Shown here: piece after piece, positions 25,180 through 34,132 of the stretch
Position numbering within the stretch: the first letter of the stretch is position 1
Layout of the letters: each line of letters opens with the position of its first letter
Origin: an uncultured bacterium
GTDB taxonomy: Bacteria > Bacillota > Clostridia > Oscillospirales > Ruminococcaceae
DNA length: 64,000 bases
Direction: 5' to 3'
Assembly (NCBI GenBank): GCA_905215965.1
Contig: CAJMSD010000011.1
Location: forward strand, 21,720 to 85,719
Notes under the pieces: generated by a model
Seen by the model: the letters and a program-made list of their open reading frames with translations, nothing else
Database searches by the model: none
What the model was told of the DNA's origin: nothing
Position numbers and translations under genes: made by a program

Positions 25180-26559
25180 CTATATACTGATTGGGATCGC
25201 AGATGAGCAGCCGTTATATGCTATCAAAGACGTACATACTATAAGGAGCGCTGTAACAACAAACGGAACACATATATTTGATATGTTTTTGATTACTTTT
25301 TTATTCGAACAAATTGTTATATTTCTTAAAAAGCCTGTTGAAACGTATATTCCAATTAAAATTATTACAATGTAGTATCTTAAAAGATACAGGGAAACAT
25401 CGTCCGCTATTCTGTTATTTCCACCAATCATTGCCAATATATATAACAACGAGCATTTCAGATCATCGCTGAAAAAGAATACCGTATTAAGCAAAAGAAA
25501 AACCGATGTATAAATGATAGTTGTGGCCTTTAAAGCTTTTTGATCTAAAAATGCTTTTTCGATTGCAGCGGCAATTCCAATAAGCGCTCCCCACAAAAGC
25601 TTTTGCAGCGAGCATTCATACCATAGTCCGATGAGTCCCCACATTATCACAGGAGTTATATATTTTACTGCTTCAGAACGGAATTTATGATTTATCGGCA
25701 ATGCAATATACCTCTTAAACCAATGGACAACAGGTATATGCCATCTTCCGCAGAAATTGTTTATGCCCGTGCTAATACATGGGTGGTCAAAGCTTTTCGG
25801 CATAACAAATCCGAAGCACAATGACAGTCCTGCGCCCATATCAGAAATTCCCGACAGAGTAAAGTAAATATAAAGCAGATATGATACCGAGCCGAGCCAT
25901 GCGGAAAGCGCTGATATTTCCTTTACATTCATTAATTGAACCGCATTAAATAAAATCAGCAAATTATCTGCCGCTATAACTTTTTTTGCAAGTCCAAATA
26001 CAAATTTTTCAAGTCCTGAGCCTACTTTCTGTAACCCGTTTTTTCGATTAACAAGCAGCTTTTTAAACGATGAATATCTTATCAGCGGGCCCATAAAAAG
26101 CTTTGCAAAAAAAATCATGTATAATCCAAGATAGATAAAATTTTTCTCCGCATCAGTCTTTTTTCCGTACACATCAAAAATATATCCCAAACCGTTTAAA
26201 GTCATAAAACCTATTCCGACCGGCAATATAATATTTTTAATGTAATCTGCAATTTTAATAAAGCTAAACAACTCCGTTTTAAATAAGATCCATATAAATA
26301 GATCTGCGGCAACTGCTATAACGGTAAGCATCAGCGCTGCATATCGGTATTTGCCTGCTTTCTCAATTGCTATTCCAAGCAAATAATTGATAAGAATATA
26401 TATAATCGTAAATCCAAGGAAATACAAATTTATCATTCCGCAGAATATTATGCTGATTATAAAAAGAACAGCATTTTTCAGTTTATCGGGAGATATATAA
26501 TACGCAAGCAGCGACAGCGGAAAAAAGCCATATATAAATAAAAGACTGCTATATTCCAT
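25180..26559 (-). CDS. MBOAT-family membrane O-acyltransferase-like protein
   Basis: A 459-aa multi-helix membrane protein of the AlgI/DltB/PatA type. Family blocks are ISDMGAGLSLCFGF (usually YSDMAIG..LLGF), GRWHIPVVHWFKRYIALPI (usually RRWHISLSTWFRDYLYIPL) with His274 kept, and GLIGLWYECSLQKLLWG (usually GLWHGA.W.F..WG) in which the normally invariant His is Tyr314. MBOATs pass acyl groups across the membrane to a DHHW or SGNH partner. The start codon lies within the RNase M5-like gene (11-base overlap). Confidence 0.87.
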   Translation of the reverse strand: MEYSSLLFIYGFFPLSLLAYYISPDKLKNAVLFIISIIFCGMINLYFLGFTIIYILINYLLGIAIEKAGKYRYAALMLTVIAVAADLFIWILFKTELFSFIKIADYIKNIILPVGIGFMTLNGLGYIFDVYGKKTDAEKNFIYLGLYMIFFAKLFMGPLIRYSSFKKLLVNRKNGLQKVGSGLEKFVFGLAKKVIAADNLLILFNAVQLMNVKEISALSAWLGSVSYLLYIYFTLSGISDMGAGLSLCFGFVMPKSFDHPCISTGINNFCGRWHIPVVHWFKRYIALPINHKFRSEAVKYITPVIMWGLIGLWYECSLQKLLWGALIGIAAAIEKAFLDQKALKATTIIYTSVFLLLNTVFFFSDDLKCSLLYILAMIGGNNRIADDVSLYLLRYYIVIILIGIYVSTGFLRNITICSNKKVIKNISNICVPFVVTALLIVCTSLIAYNGCSSAIPISI

Positions 26560-27148
26560 CTGTCTGCCCCCTGAGATTTTCTACCCTTTCGGCAAGCTCT
26601 TCGGAATCCATCATCGTATTAAGCACCTCTATCAAAGCAGACGCCGACATAAGCTGAGGAAGTCCTATGCTTTTTTGCAGCTTTATCCTCAGTTCACGGC
26701 TTCTTGCTCCGCCGCTTAATCCAAGCTCATAAAGAGTTATATTAGTGATGTCATGCTTGCGTTCGCTTTCCGATGAAGTGATTCCTGCCTTTTCCAGAGC
26801 TTCAAGGATCAGCTCCTTGCTTATTCCCTCAACGCCGAGCTTTCCTTCGGCAGACGGCTTTTCCTTGCGTTTTTCTTTTCCGAACACGTCAGGAATAAAT
26901 ATATTCTTAATGCTTCCTTTTTTTACAAATCCCTTGATATAATTGCGTATCTTTAGTCCAGCGCTGTCGGAATCGGTCATAATTATTATTCCGGTAGTTT
27001 CAGCATAATATCTTATAAGCGACTGCTTTTCTTTATCCTTAAATATACCGAATCCGTTTGTCACGATTATAACGGCATTTATTATCGAGGAAAGCTTTGA
27101 TTTATCGTATTTTCCCTCAACGATCACAGCTTCTTTTATATTTATCAT
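26549..27148 (-). CDS. RNase M5-like Toprim protein with DUF4093
   Basis: A 199-aa protein. The N-terminal Toprim domain (about 1-95) has VIVEGKYDK with the catalytic Glu, and TDSDSAG with the metal-binding Asp residues. The C-terminal helical DUF4093 part (ESERKHDITNITLYELGLSG) follows. This architecture is that of ribonuclease M5 (RnmV), which matures 5S rRNA, but the group also includes paralogues of unknown role. It lies 10 bases after holA and overlaps the MBOAT gene. Confidence 0.78.
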   Translation of the reverse strand: MINIKEAVIVEGKYDKSKLSSIINAVIIVTNGFGIFKDKEKQSLIRYYAETTGIIIMTDSDSAGLKIRNYIKGFVKKGSIKNIFIPDVFGKEKRKEKPSAEGKLGVEGISKELILEALEKAGITSSESERKHDITNITLYELGLSGGARSRELRIKLQKSIGLPQLMSASALIEVLNTMMDSEELAERVENLRGQTDGI

Positions 27149-27158
27149 AAGACCTCCG

Positions 27159-28199
27159 CTAATTTCGAGTCATAAGCATTTTAACAACGGTCATTTCAAG
27201 AACCGTTTTTTCATCTATTGCAGTGGAATTCAGCTGTACAGCGGTATCGCGCAAAATTTTCAGACAAGCCCTTATACGCTTCACCGACATTTTTGAACTG
27301 TCACGGAATGCATTTTTAACTTTGAATTCCCATTTGTATTCAAAATCATGCATTACTGCCGAAACATTTTTTCCTTTTTTCTTAGCGCACGCGGCACGAT
27401 ACATATCAATGAAAGAACCGTAAATACCTGCAAGTATAGCTCCCCTGCCTACCCTTTGAGCCATAAGCTCATCAAGAGCTTCAAACGCTTTCTTTTTGTT
27501 AAAGGCTGCCACCGAATCGGCAAGATTATATATTGTAACATCACTTTGACGGGAAACAAGCTCATGCACGGTATCTATAGTTATTTCTCTGCCTCCTGCA
27601 TAAGCAATGAGCTTATCGGTCTCATTTGCGATCATCAGCGTATCCGAAAGGCAGGCTTCCGCAAGCTCCTTGGCTGCCTGAAAAGTAATCGATCCTCCAT
27701 TTGCCGCAATCTTTGACATTATATCTTTTGCAAGCTCGTTAGACGTTTTCAACGGCATTTCGCAGCAAATTCCGATTTTCGCGGCAAGATCGGTAAGCTT
27801 CTTATTTTTTCCCTGAACAGTTTTTCTGCCGTCCTTAATATCAAATCCCGTAATGTTGAAGATCACTACTGTTTGCTGCGGAATTTCCTTTAAGGCTTCA
27901 ATAAGCAGCTTATTCTCGTCCTCGCGCTTTTCGTTGCAGTTGTAATCGTTTACAAGTATGCAGTTGTAGGGAGACAGCATAGGAGCCATTTCAGTCATAT
28001 CGCGGAAATCAGATATTTTCATATTGCCGCCGTCAAGCTTGGTAAGCGCCAATTCTGCATTATTATCGGTGGCTTTCGCAATGATATCTTTGGTTAAGGC
28101 TTCAATGCCCTTAACATCTTGTCCAAATATATAATAAAAATTGCTGAAGCTGCCCTTTTTAATCTGTGTTCGAATCGCCTTGGCGTCTGTCTGAGCCAT
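27159..28199 (-). CDS. holA: DNA polymerase III delta subunit (clamp loader)
   Basis: A 346-aa HolA/YqeN-type protein that opens the sliding clamp as part of the clamp-loader complex. Visible features are the N-terminal FYYIFGQD strand, the central AAA+-like body without a full Walker A (as normal for delta), and the C-terminal helical collar (MSVKRIRACLKILRDTAVQL). A GGAGG site precedes the ATG. The comEC-holA order is common in Firmicutes. Confidence 0.92.
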   Translation of the reverse strand: MAQTDAKAIRTQIKKGSFSNFYYIFGQDVKGIEALTKDIIAKATDNNAELALTKLDGGNMKISDFRDMTEMAPMLSPYNCILVNDYNCNEKREDENKLLIEALKEIPQQTVVIFNITGFDIKDGRKTVQGKNKKLTDLAAKIGICCEMPLKTSNELAKDIMSKIAANGGSITFQAAKELAEACLSDTLMIANETDKLIAYAGGREITIDTVHELVSRQSDVTIYNLADSVAAFNKKKAFEALDELMAQRVGRGAILAGIYGSFIDMYRAACAKKKGKNVSAVMHDFEYKWEFKVKNAFRDSSKMSVKRIRACLKILRDTAVQLNSTAIDEKTVLEMTVVKMLMTRN

Positions 28200-28200
28200 T

Positions 28201-30267
28201 TTATAGCCTCCTTACTTTATACGTGCCGTCAATTTCTATCTCAAAATTATTTGATCCGTTATTCTCATTCGAAAAATCAACAATTTCATCAAGGTAAATC
28301 GTATGATCGTTTATGATAGGTTCGGTATTTTTTGATATATTTCCGTAATATACATTAAGCGCTCCGTCTGAATATTGTCCCGAATTTGCATTTGCAAACA
28401 TTATAGTCGCCGCATTGTATGTGATCGTCAGAACACCGTCAGCATATACTGCCAAATAGTTTTCGTTCTCGATTTGTATTGGATTATCATTTGTTTCCGT
28501 GATCTCTGAAATTCCGTTGCTGCTGCCTGCATATACCGAATCTATTTTCATAAGCTCAAGCGTATCGGTATATGCCATATACTGAGACGGAGTTTTCTGA
28601 CAAAGAATAAGACTTTTTATATGATTTTGTTTATTATAATCAAGATACTTGTATACATATTCGGGCGTTTTATAATGGCCGCTTAAATCGAAAATTACAG
28701 TTTCATCATGATATGTAATAACAACTGCACAATTTGTACCTCTGCCCAAAACAGACACAGCAAAATCATCTCTATCGCTGTATCCTGTGATTACCGTGCA
28801 TATTGAAAAAATGGTCATTGCTCCGGCGATTGCTGCCGCAACTGCTCTTCTCTGCTTATACAGCAGATAAACAAATATTACAAACGCTGTACATATCAGC
28901 GCTGCCGCATACACTCTTCCGTTGCCGCAGGAAAAACGTATAAATTCAACGCGTCCAAGCTTATTAGTTATTGCCATAACCAGCTCGGCAAGCTTTCCTG
29001 CCAATCCCAAAAACGAAACAAATCCACCTGTAAGCACATAGATAAAGCCGATTATCATTATTACGACCGTGATCGGAACAATAATAAGATTGGTAAACGG
29101 AGAGATCAGCGAGCTTTCATTGAAATATATGATATTAAGCGGAAACAAGATCAGCATCACACATAATGCGATAACAAAATTACTTACAAGCTTCTGCAAG
29201 AAAGAATCTCTTTTCATATTTGCTGCCATATACGTTCCGAACACGGCTATTCCAAATGTTCCCGTAATAGAAAGAAGAAAACCTCTGTCGCCGATTATAT
29301 ACGGATTTGCCATGCACATGATAAGAATTGAACAGGCAAGAGAATTAAAAGAATCATTCTGCCTGAGAAAAAGTCCTGCGGAATACATAATGCTTAACAT
29401 AATTGCTGCTCTGACAGCAGAAGATGGATATTCCACAAGTATTATCATCAAAAGAAGAAAGAATTCAAGCACGCCGAACGAAATGAATTTGTTAATATGA
29501 AGCTTTTTCAGCAAAGACATTATAAGAGCTGCGATTATTGATATGTGCAGACCTGACACAGCCAATACGTGTCCAATTCCGCACCGATACATAAGCGTCC
29601 TGTCGGTATCATCGATTCCTGATGTTCTTCCGAAAACGATTCCGGCAATCAGGCTTCCGCTTTCGCTGCCGGCTTTTGCAGAAAAATCCATTATCATTTT
29701 TTCCCGATAATCGATGAGCATATTTTTAAGCTTATGTGAATGCGTATGCTCTATTTCGACAATATCCGCGCTTTTGCATATTATAAATATTTTATTTGCT
29801 TTATTATAATCAACCGAATTAAACAGATAATCATTTTCGGGCGTTGCAAAATTACAATTTTCAAGCGTCAGACGGTCACCGATCTCTACATTATATGCAT
29901 TTGAAAGAAACGTCGTTTTAGCTTTTACAGAATTATTGATCTTGCCGTCCAGAGTATATAATGCAAGATCGTCGTCATAATATTCGACAGAAATAATTTC
30001 TCCCTCATAGCTTCCGACAGTATTATCGAAAACCACAGCTTTATCGTAGACCATATTGGTATATAAATGATAAGCAGTGAAAGCAGCCGTAAAAGATACA
30101 GAAATTATTAATATATCGGCTTTTTCGACTTTGAAAAACAGACATATAATAAAAAATACAGGAAACATTCCTGCAAGCAGCAGAAAATCGCTTCCCTTTG
30201 TAAAAAAGGAAGCGAAAAACAATCCCGACAAGTATGCTGCTGCCGCACCAATTATTTTTCGCTTCAT
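28201..30267 (-). CDS. comEC: ComEC/Rec2 DNA-uptake channel protein with a degraded C-terminal domain
   Basis: An approximately 688-aa membrane protein. It has N-terminal transmembrane helices, an OB-like external region, and the Competence domain (GHVLAVSGLHISIIAAL; YPSSAVRAAIMLS) with many helices. ComEC moves single-stranded DNA into the cytoplasm. The C-terminal beta-lactamase-like part (from about 555) begins normally (SVLGRGTNCAVV) but lacks the HxHxDH metal motif: the equivalent place reads LILCQKTPSQY. A longer frame to 30348 overlaps the upstream gene; the ATG at 30267, just after that gene's stop, is preferred though its ribosome binding site is weak. Confidence 0.87.
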   Translation of the reverse strand: MKRKIIGAAAAYLSGLFFASFFTKGSDFLLLAGMFPVFFIICLFFKVEKADILIISVSFTAAFTAYHLYTNMVYDKAVVFDNTVGSYEGEIISVEYYDDDLALYTLDGKINNSVKAKTTFLSNAYNVEIGDRLTLENCNFATPENDYLFNSVDYNKANKIFIICKSADIVEIEHTHSHKLKNMLIDYREKMIMDFSAKAGSESGSLIAGIVFGRTSGIDDTDRTLMYRCGIGHVLAVSGLHISIIAALIMSLLKKLHINKFISFGVLEFFLLLMIILVEYPSSAVRAAIMLSIMYSAGLFLRQNDSFNSLACSILIMCMANPYIIGDRGFLLSITGTFGIAVFGTYMAANMKRDSFLQKLVSNFVIALCVMLILFPLNIIYFNESSLISPFTNLIIVPITVVIMIIGFIYVLTGGFVSFLGLAGKLAELVMAITNKLGRVEFIRFSCGNGRVYAAALICTAFVIFVYLLYKQRRAVAAAIAGAMTIFSICTVITGYSDRDDFAVSVLGRGTNCAVVITYHDETVIFDLSGHYKTPEYVYKYLDYNKQNHIKSLILCQKTPSQYMAYTDTLELMKIDSVYAGSSNGISEITETNDNPIQIENENYLAVYADGVLTITYNAATIMFANANSGQYSDGALNVYYGNISKNTEPIINDHTIYLDEIVDFSNENNGSNNFEIEIDGTYKVRRL

Positions 30268-30277
30268 GTTATTATGA

Positions 30278-30814
30278 TTACTTAAAGAAGAGAGGGAGCT
30301 TTTCAAGGAAAGTAATATCTTTCCTCTCAGCGGCGTCTCCTTCGGCAAGTACAGCTGCTTTACCGACTATATTACCGTTAGCGCTTGATGTGAGCTTTTC
30401 AAGCGCAATAAGAGATTCTCCTGTGCTGATAACATCGTCAACGATCAGAACGCGTTTTCCGCTTATCATTTCTGCCTTTTCCTGCGATAGATAAAGCGTC
30501 TGCTCGTTTTCGGTAGTTATTGATTTTACTTTCACCGCAACAGGATCGCTCATATACAGTTTTACGGATTTTCTTGCCACAACGTAAGGTTTGCCTGACT
30601 GCCGTGCCATCTCGTAGGCAAGAGGTATTCCCTTTGACTCGGCTGTAAGGATAACATCGAACTCAGAGCAAAGCTTTAGCAGATTTTCTGCGCAGGCGAC
30701 CGTAAGCTCGACATCGGAAAACATTACAAAAGCGGCAATGTCTATTTTATCGTTGAGTTTACAGATAGGAAGCTCTCGTGTAAGTCCTGCAACATTCAGC
30801 GTATATGCTTCCAT
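30278..30814 (-). CDS. Adenine phosphoribosyltransferase-like protein
   Basis: A 178-aa type I phosphoribosyltransferase. The PRPP loop is VLIVDDVISTGES; the pyrophosphate region VILTAESKGIPLAYEMAR resembles Apt/Xpt. These enzymes salvage purine bases with PRPP. The N-terminus (MEAYTLNVAGLTRELPICKL) is not the usual Apt start, so the substrate remains open. An ATG at 30847 would overlap the HIT gene; the ATG at 30814 has GAGGAGG nearby and is used. It sits 4 bases after the HIT gene. Confidence 0.82.
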   Translation of the reverse strand: MEAYTLNVAGLTRELPICKLNDKIDIAAFVMFSDVELTVACAENLLKLCSEFDVILTAESKGIPLAYEMARQSGKPYVVARKSVKLYMSDPVAVKVKSITTENEQTLYLSQEKAEMISGKRVLIVDDVISTGESLIALEKLTSSANGNIVGKAAVLAEGDAAERKDITFLEKLPLFFK

Positions 30815-30818
30815 AATG

Positions 30819-31181
30819 CTATTCCTCCTCAACAGGACATACGGCATCTTTGCCCCAGCCCATTTTTACTCCTGCGATAAGGTGGAAATGCAGATGTTTT
30901 ACGGTCTGACCTGCATCATCTCCGCAGTTTGTTATGATCCTGAAGCCGTTTGCTATATTTTCAGCCTTTGCAATTTTTGATGCCGCTTCAAAAATGTGAG
31001 CAACTATCTCAGAGTTTTCCTCATTAATGTCAGCTGCGCAGGTAATATGTACCTTAGGAATTATCAAATAATGAATAGGAGCGATAGGCGCTATATCCTT
31101 GAAGCAGTATACAAACTCATCTTCGTAGACCTTTGTGCTTGGGATCTCTCCGTCTACTATCTTACAAAACAAACAATCCAT
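30819..31181 (-). CDS. HIT-family nucleotide hydrolase (HinT-like)
   Basis: A 120-aa histidine-triad protein: CLFCKIVDGEIPSTKVYED at the start with a CxxC, and the active motif VKHLHFHLIAG near the C-terminus. HinT proteins hydrolyse adenosine 5'-phosphoramidates and lysyl-AMP. It lies 11 bases after alaS with an AAGGAGG site, so is probably in the alaS transcript. Confidence 0.92.
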   Translation of the reverse strand: MDCLFCKIVDGEIPSTKVYEDEFVYCFKDIAPIAPIHYLIIPKVHITCAADINEENSEIVAHIFEAASKIAKAENIANGFRIITNCGDDAGQTVKHLHFHLIAGVKMGWGKDAVCPVEEE

Positions 31182-31192
31182 AATTATCCTCC

Positions 31193-33823
31193 TTATGAAA
31201 TAAATTCCTTAACAATAGATGTAAATGCCATAAGAGCTTCGTCGATCATATAAGTTTTTCCGACGCCTGCCATTGCTCCGTCGGGACGTCCGCCGCCCTT
31301 GCCTCCGGTTATTGCAGCAATTCTCTGAACGATCTTACCTGCATTTGCTCCTCGCTTTACAGCAGCCTGAGTGCATACGCAGTAGAATGTTCCCTTATCC
31401 CCGCTTACTCCGGCAAATAATGCAACCGCAGCTTCATCTTTTGCTTTTATGCTGTCTCCGAGCTTTCTAAGCATATCCGGAGTTACTCCGGTCAGCATTG
31501 ACGATACGACCTTAACCCCGTTTATGTCGTCTGCTCCGTCAAGTATAACGGCAAGCTTTTCGTTTGCTATCTTCTGATTAAGACTTTCAAGCTCCTTGTC
31601 TTTTTCCTTTGATTCCGCAAATATCGACGCGCATTTATCCGGCAGTTCGGCAAAATTGGCAAGCTTGAGCGCACTTGCAGAACGCATAATAATATTCTTA
31701 TAATCATTGATAATTTCAATAACGCCAAGTCCGGTAACAGCTTCTATTCTTCTTACTCCAGCTGCAACAGAACTCTCGGAAACTATTTTGAACAGACCGA
31801 TCTGAGAGGTATTGGATACGTGTGTACCTCCGCAGAATTCAACAGATTTGTCGGCTGTAACAACTCTTACCGTATCTCCGTACTTCTCACCAAAGAGAGC
31901 CATAGCTCCGAGCTTTCTTGCCTCTTCAATAGGCATTTCCTCCATAGTAACGTCAATGGCTTTCATGATTTCGTCATTTACAAGCTGCTCGACTGTTTTG
32001 ATCTCGCTGTCGGTCATAGCGCTGAAATGTGAAAAATCGAAACGGCATCTGTCTGCGTCAACAAGCTGACCTGCCTGATGAACATGTTCTCCGAGAACCG
32101 TTCTGAGTGCGTTCTGGAGCAAATGAGCAGTTGTATGATTACGCATGATCGAAAGTCTGCGCTTCTTGTCAACCTGCGCGGAAAGCTTGTCACCCTTAGA
32201 AATGCTTCCCTGTTCGACCGTTGCTATATGCAGATAATGTCCCTCGGATTTAATCGTATCGGCAACAGAAGCGGAGCCATTCTTGCATACAAGCACTCCG
32301 GTATCGCCGACCTGACCGCCGCTTTCCGCATAAAACGGAGTTATGTCAAGAACTATAACGACATTTTCGCCCTCGGCTGCAATATTGATCTCCTCGTTGT
32401 TTTTATAGATAGCAAGAACCTCAGCCTCGGGAGCTTCGAATGAAGTATATCCGATAAACTTTGTCTTAGGCGCTTCAATTTTTATACTGTTGTCCGCCCA
32501 TGAAGAACCTGCTTTTGCTATATGATCGGCACGAGCCTTTTCACTCTGTTCCTTTACAAGTTCGTTAAAGCGTTCAACATCGACTCCGATATTTTTTTCT
32601 TCGCATATTTCAATTGTAAGATCTATCGGGAAACCGTATGTATCGGAAAGCTTGAAAGCGTCGTCGCCTGAAAGAGTATTGCTGCCGGAAGCGGTCACAT
32701 TTTCAACAAACTGACCGAGAAGCTCCGAGCCTTTATCGATCGTTTTTGCAAAAGCTTCTTCCTCAACGCCTATAATTTTCTTGATATATTCACGTTTTTC
32801 GGCAAGCTCGGGGTATGCTGACGCATTTTCGTTAATTACCGTATCGCACACCTCGCAAAGGAAAGGTCTCTTGATTCCCAGCATTCTGCCGTGACGAGCC
32901 GCACGTCTGAGAAGTCGCCTGAGAACGTATCCTCTGCCCTCGTTAGAAGGCATGATGCCGTCTCCGACCATAAATGTCGTGCTGCGGATATGATCTGTTA
33001 TAACACGAAGCGAAACGTCGGTTTTTTCATTCGTCTTGTATTCAACGCCGGCAATAGACGAAATATGCTTCATAATATTCTGAACAGTATCTACCTCAAA
33101 GAGATTGTCAACGCCCTGCATTGCGCAGGCAAGCCTTTCAAGTCCCATTCCTGTATCTATGTTCTTTGTAGCCATTTCGGTATAATTTCCGTTTCCGTCG
33201 CTGTCGAACTGGCTGAATACGAGATTCCATATTTCGATCACACGGTCACAATCGCTTGCCTGTTCAAAGCTTTCAAATGGACCGTAGCTTTCGCCTCTGT
33301 CAAAATGTATCTCGGAACACGGACCGCATGGACCTGAACCGTGCTCCCAGAAATTATCGGCTTTACCGAGACGAATGATCCTTTCATGAGGAATGCCGAT
33401 CTTATTTTCCCAGATCTGTTCAGCCTCATCATCGCTTTCAAAAATCGTGATCCAAAGCTTGTCTGCCGGAATTTCAAGGACTTTGGTGAGGAACTCCCAT
33501 GCCCATTCAATAGCTTCGGTTTTAAAATAGTCGCCGAAAGAAAAGTTTCCGAGCATCTCAAAATATGTACCGTGACGTGCCGTTTTTCCGACTCTTTCGA
33601 TATCGGGAGTTCTGATGCACTTCTGACAGGTAGTTACCCTGTGATTCGGAGGTACAGCTTGTCCGAGAAAGAACTTTTTCAGCGGAGCCATTCCCGAATT
33701 TATAAGCAAAAGGCTTTTGTCTCCCTGCGGCACAAGGGAAGCGCTTGCCATTCTTGTATGATTTTTGCTTTCAAAGAAAGAAAGATATTTTTCACGAAGT
33801 TCATTTAAGCCGGTCCATTGCAT
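31193..33823 (-). CDS. alaS: Alanyl-tRNA synthetase
   Basis: An 876-aa synthetase of normal length. Class II catalytic core at the N-terminus (FLGQAVPPNHRVTTCQKCIRT, GNFSFGDYFK, GPCGPCSEIHFDRG), editing domain with HTTAHLLQNALR and the zinc-binding CGGTHV, then the C-Ala domain ending GGGRPDGAMAG. The open frame continues 34 codons further upstream into the T-box leader, but the ATG at 33823 has AAGGAGAT at good spacing and the MQWTGLNELREKYLSFF start of the family. It is controlled by the T-box directly upstream. Confidence 0.97.
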   Translation of the reverse strand: MQWTGLNELREKYLSFFESKNHTRMASASLVPQGDKSLLLINSGMAPLKKFFLGQAVPPNHRVTTCQKCIRTPDIERVGKTARHGTYFEMLGNFSFGDYFKTEAIEWAWEFLTKVLEIPADKLWITIFESDDEAEQIWENKIGIPHERIIRLGKADNFWEHGSGPCGPCSEIHFDRGESYGPFESFEQASDCDRVIEIWNLVFSQFDSDGNGNYTEMATKNIDTGMGLERLACAMQGVDNLFEVDTVQNIMKHISSIAGVEYKTNEKTDVSLRVITDHIRSTTFMVGDGIMPSNEGRGYVLRRLLRRAARHGRMLGIKRPFLCEVCDTVINENASAYPELAEKREYIKKIIGVEEEAFAKTIDKGSELLGQFVENVTASGSNTLSGDDAFKLSDTYGFPIDLTIEICEEKNIGVDVERFNELVKEQSEKARADHIAKAGSSWADNSIKIEAPKTKFIGYTSFEAPEAEVLAIYKNNEEINIAAEGENVVIVLDITPFYAESGGQVGDTGVLVCKNGSASVADTIKSEGHYLHIATVEQGSISKGDKLSAQVDKKRRLSIMRNHTTAHLLQNALRTVLGEHVHQAGQLVDADRCRFDFSHFSAMTDSEIKTVEQLVNDEIMKAIDVTMEEMPIEEARKLGAMALFGEKYGDTVRVVTADKSVEFCGGTHVSNTSQIGLFKIVSESSVAAGVRRIEAVTGLGVIEIINDYKNIIMRSASALKLANFAELPDKCASIFAESKEKDKELESLNQKIANEKLAVILDGADDINGVKVVSSMLTGVTPDMLRKLGDSIKAKDEAAVALFAGVSGDKGTFYCVCTQAAVKRGANAGKIVQRIAAITGGKGGGRPDGAMAGVGKTYMIDEALMAFTSIVKEFIS

Positions 33824-33839
33824 AAAAATTTTATCTCCT

Positions 33840-34098
33840 TTGTATAAAATATAAAAATAAAGTGCTACAAAAATAGCCCCGCCGCCAAATGAGACGAAGG
33901 CTTTCGTGGTACCACCCATATTCAAAAGTCTGCTAGCTTAGCACAGACCTTCCTCATGATCTTTAACGCAGATATACGCCGAAGTTTCCAACGGAGACTC
34001 AGGGTTAGCACCTGCTCCATATGCCAGAAAGCTTTCACCAAACGCTTTCTCTCTGAATGGCTCAGAAAGCAGTCATTCCCATCAAAGTCATTATTCAA
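33840..34098 (-). promoter_or_regulatory. T-box leader (alanine specifier) for alaS
   Basis: The minus strand carries the T-box core GGGTGGTACCACG (about 33905-33917). The stem I specifier region GTGCTAACCCTGAGT places GCT (34007-34009), an alanine codon, before the conserved CCTGAGT element. A GC-rich terminator closed by AGCC/GGCT with UAUUUUUG lies at about 33866-33902. Uncharged tRNA-Ala would favour antitermination and alaS expression. Match of specifier and gene is direct evidence. Confidence 0.93.
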
Positions 34099-34103
34099 AT
34101 AAT

Positions 34104-34132
34104 ATTATATCAAATTCAGGTAAAGAAGTCAA
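34104..34132 (-). promoter_or_regulatory. Sigma-A promoter of the alaS T-box
   Basis: Minus strand TTGACT, 17-base spacer, TATAAT; the -35 overlaps the stop codon of the upstream penicillin-binding protein gene. Confidence 0.82.

Noticed and set aside
30268..30348. 27-residue N-terminal extension of ComEC
   Set aside because: It overlaps the end of the PRTase gene and does not add a recognisable signal; the ATG after the PRTase stop is simpler.
33824..33925. 34-codon N-terminal extension of alaS
   Set aside because: It lies inside the T-box terminator region and does not resemble the family start; the ATG at 33823 has the proper RBS.
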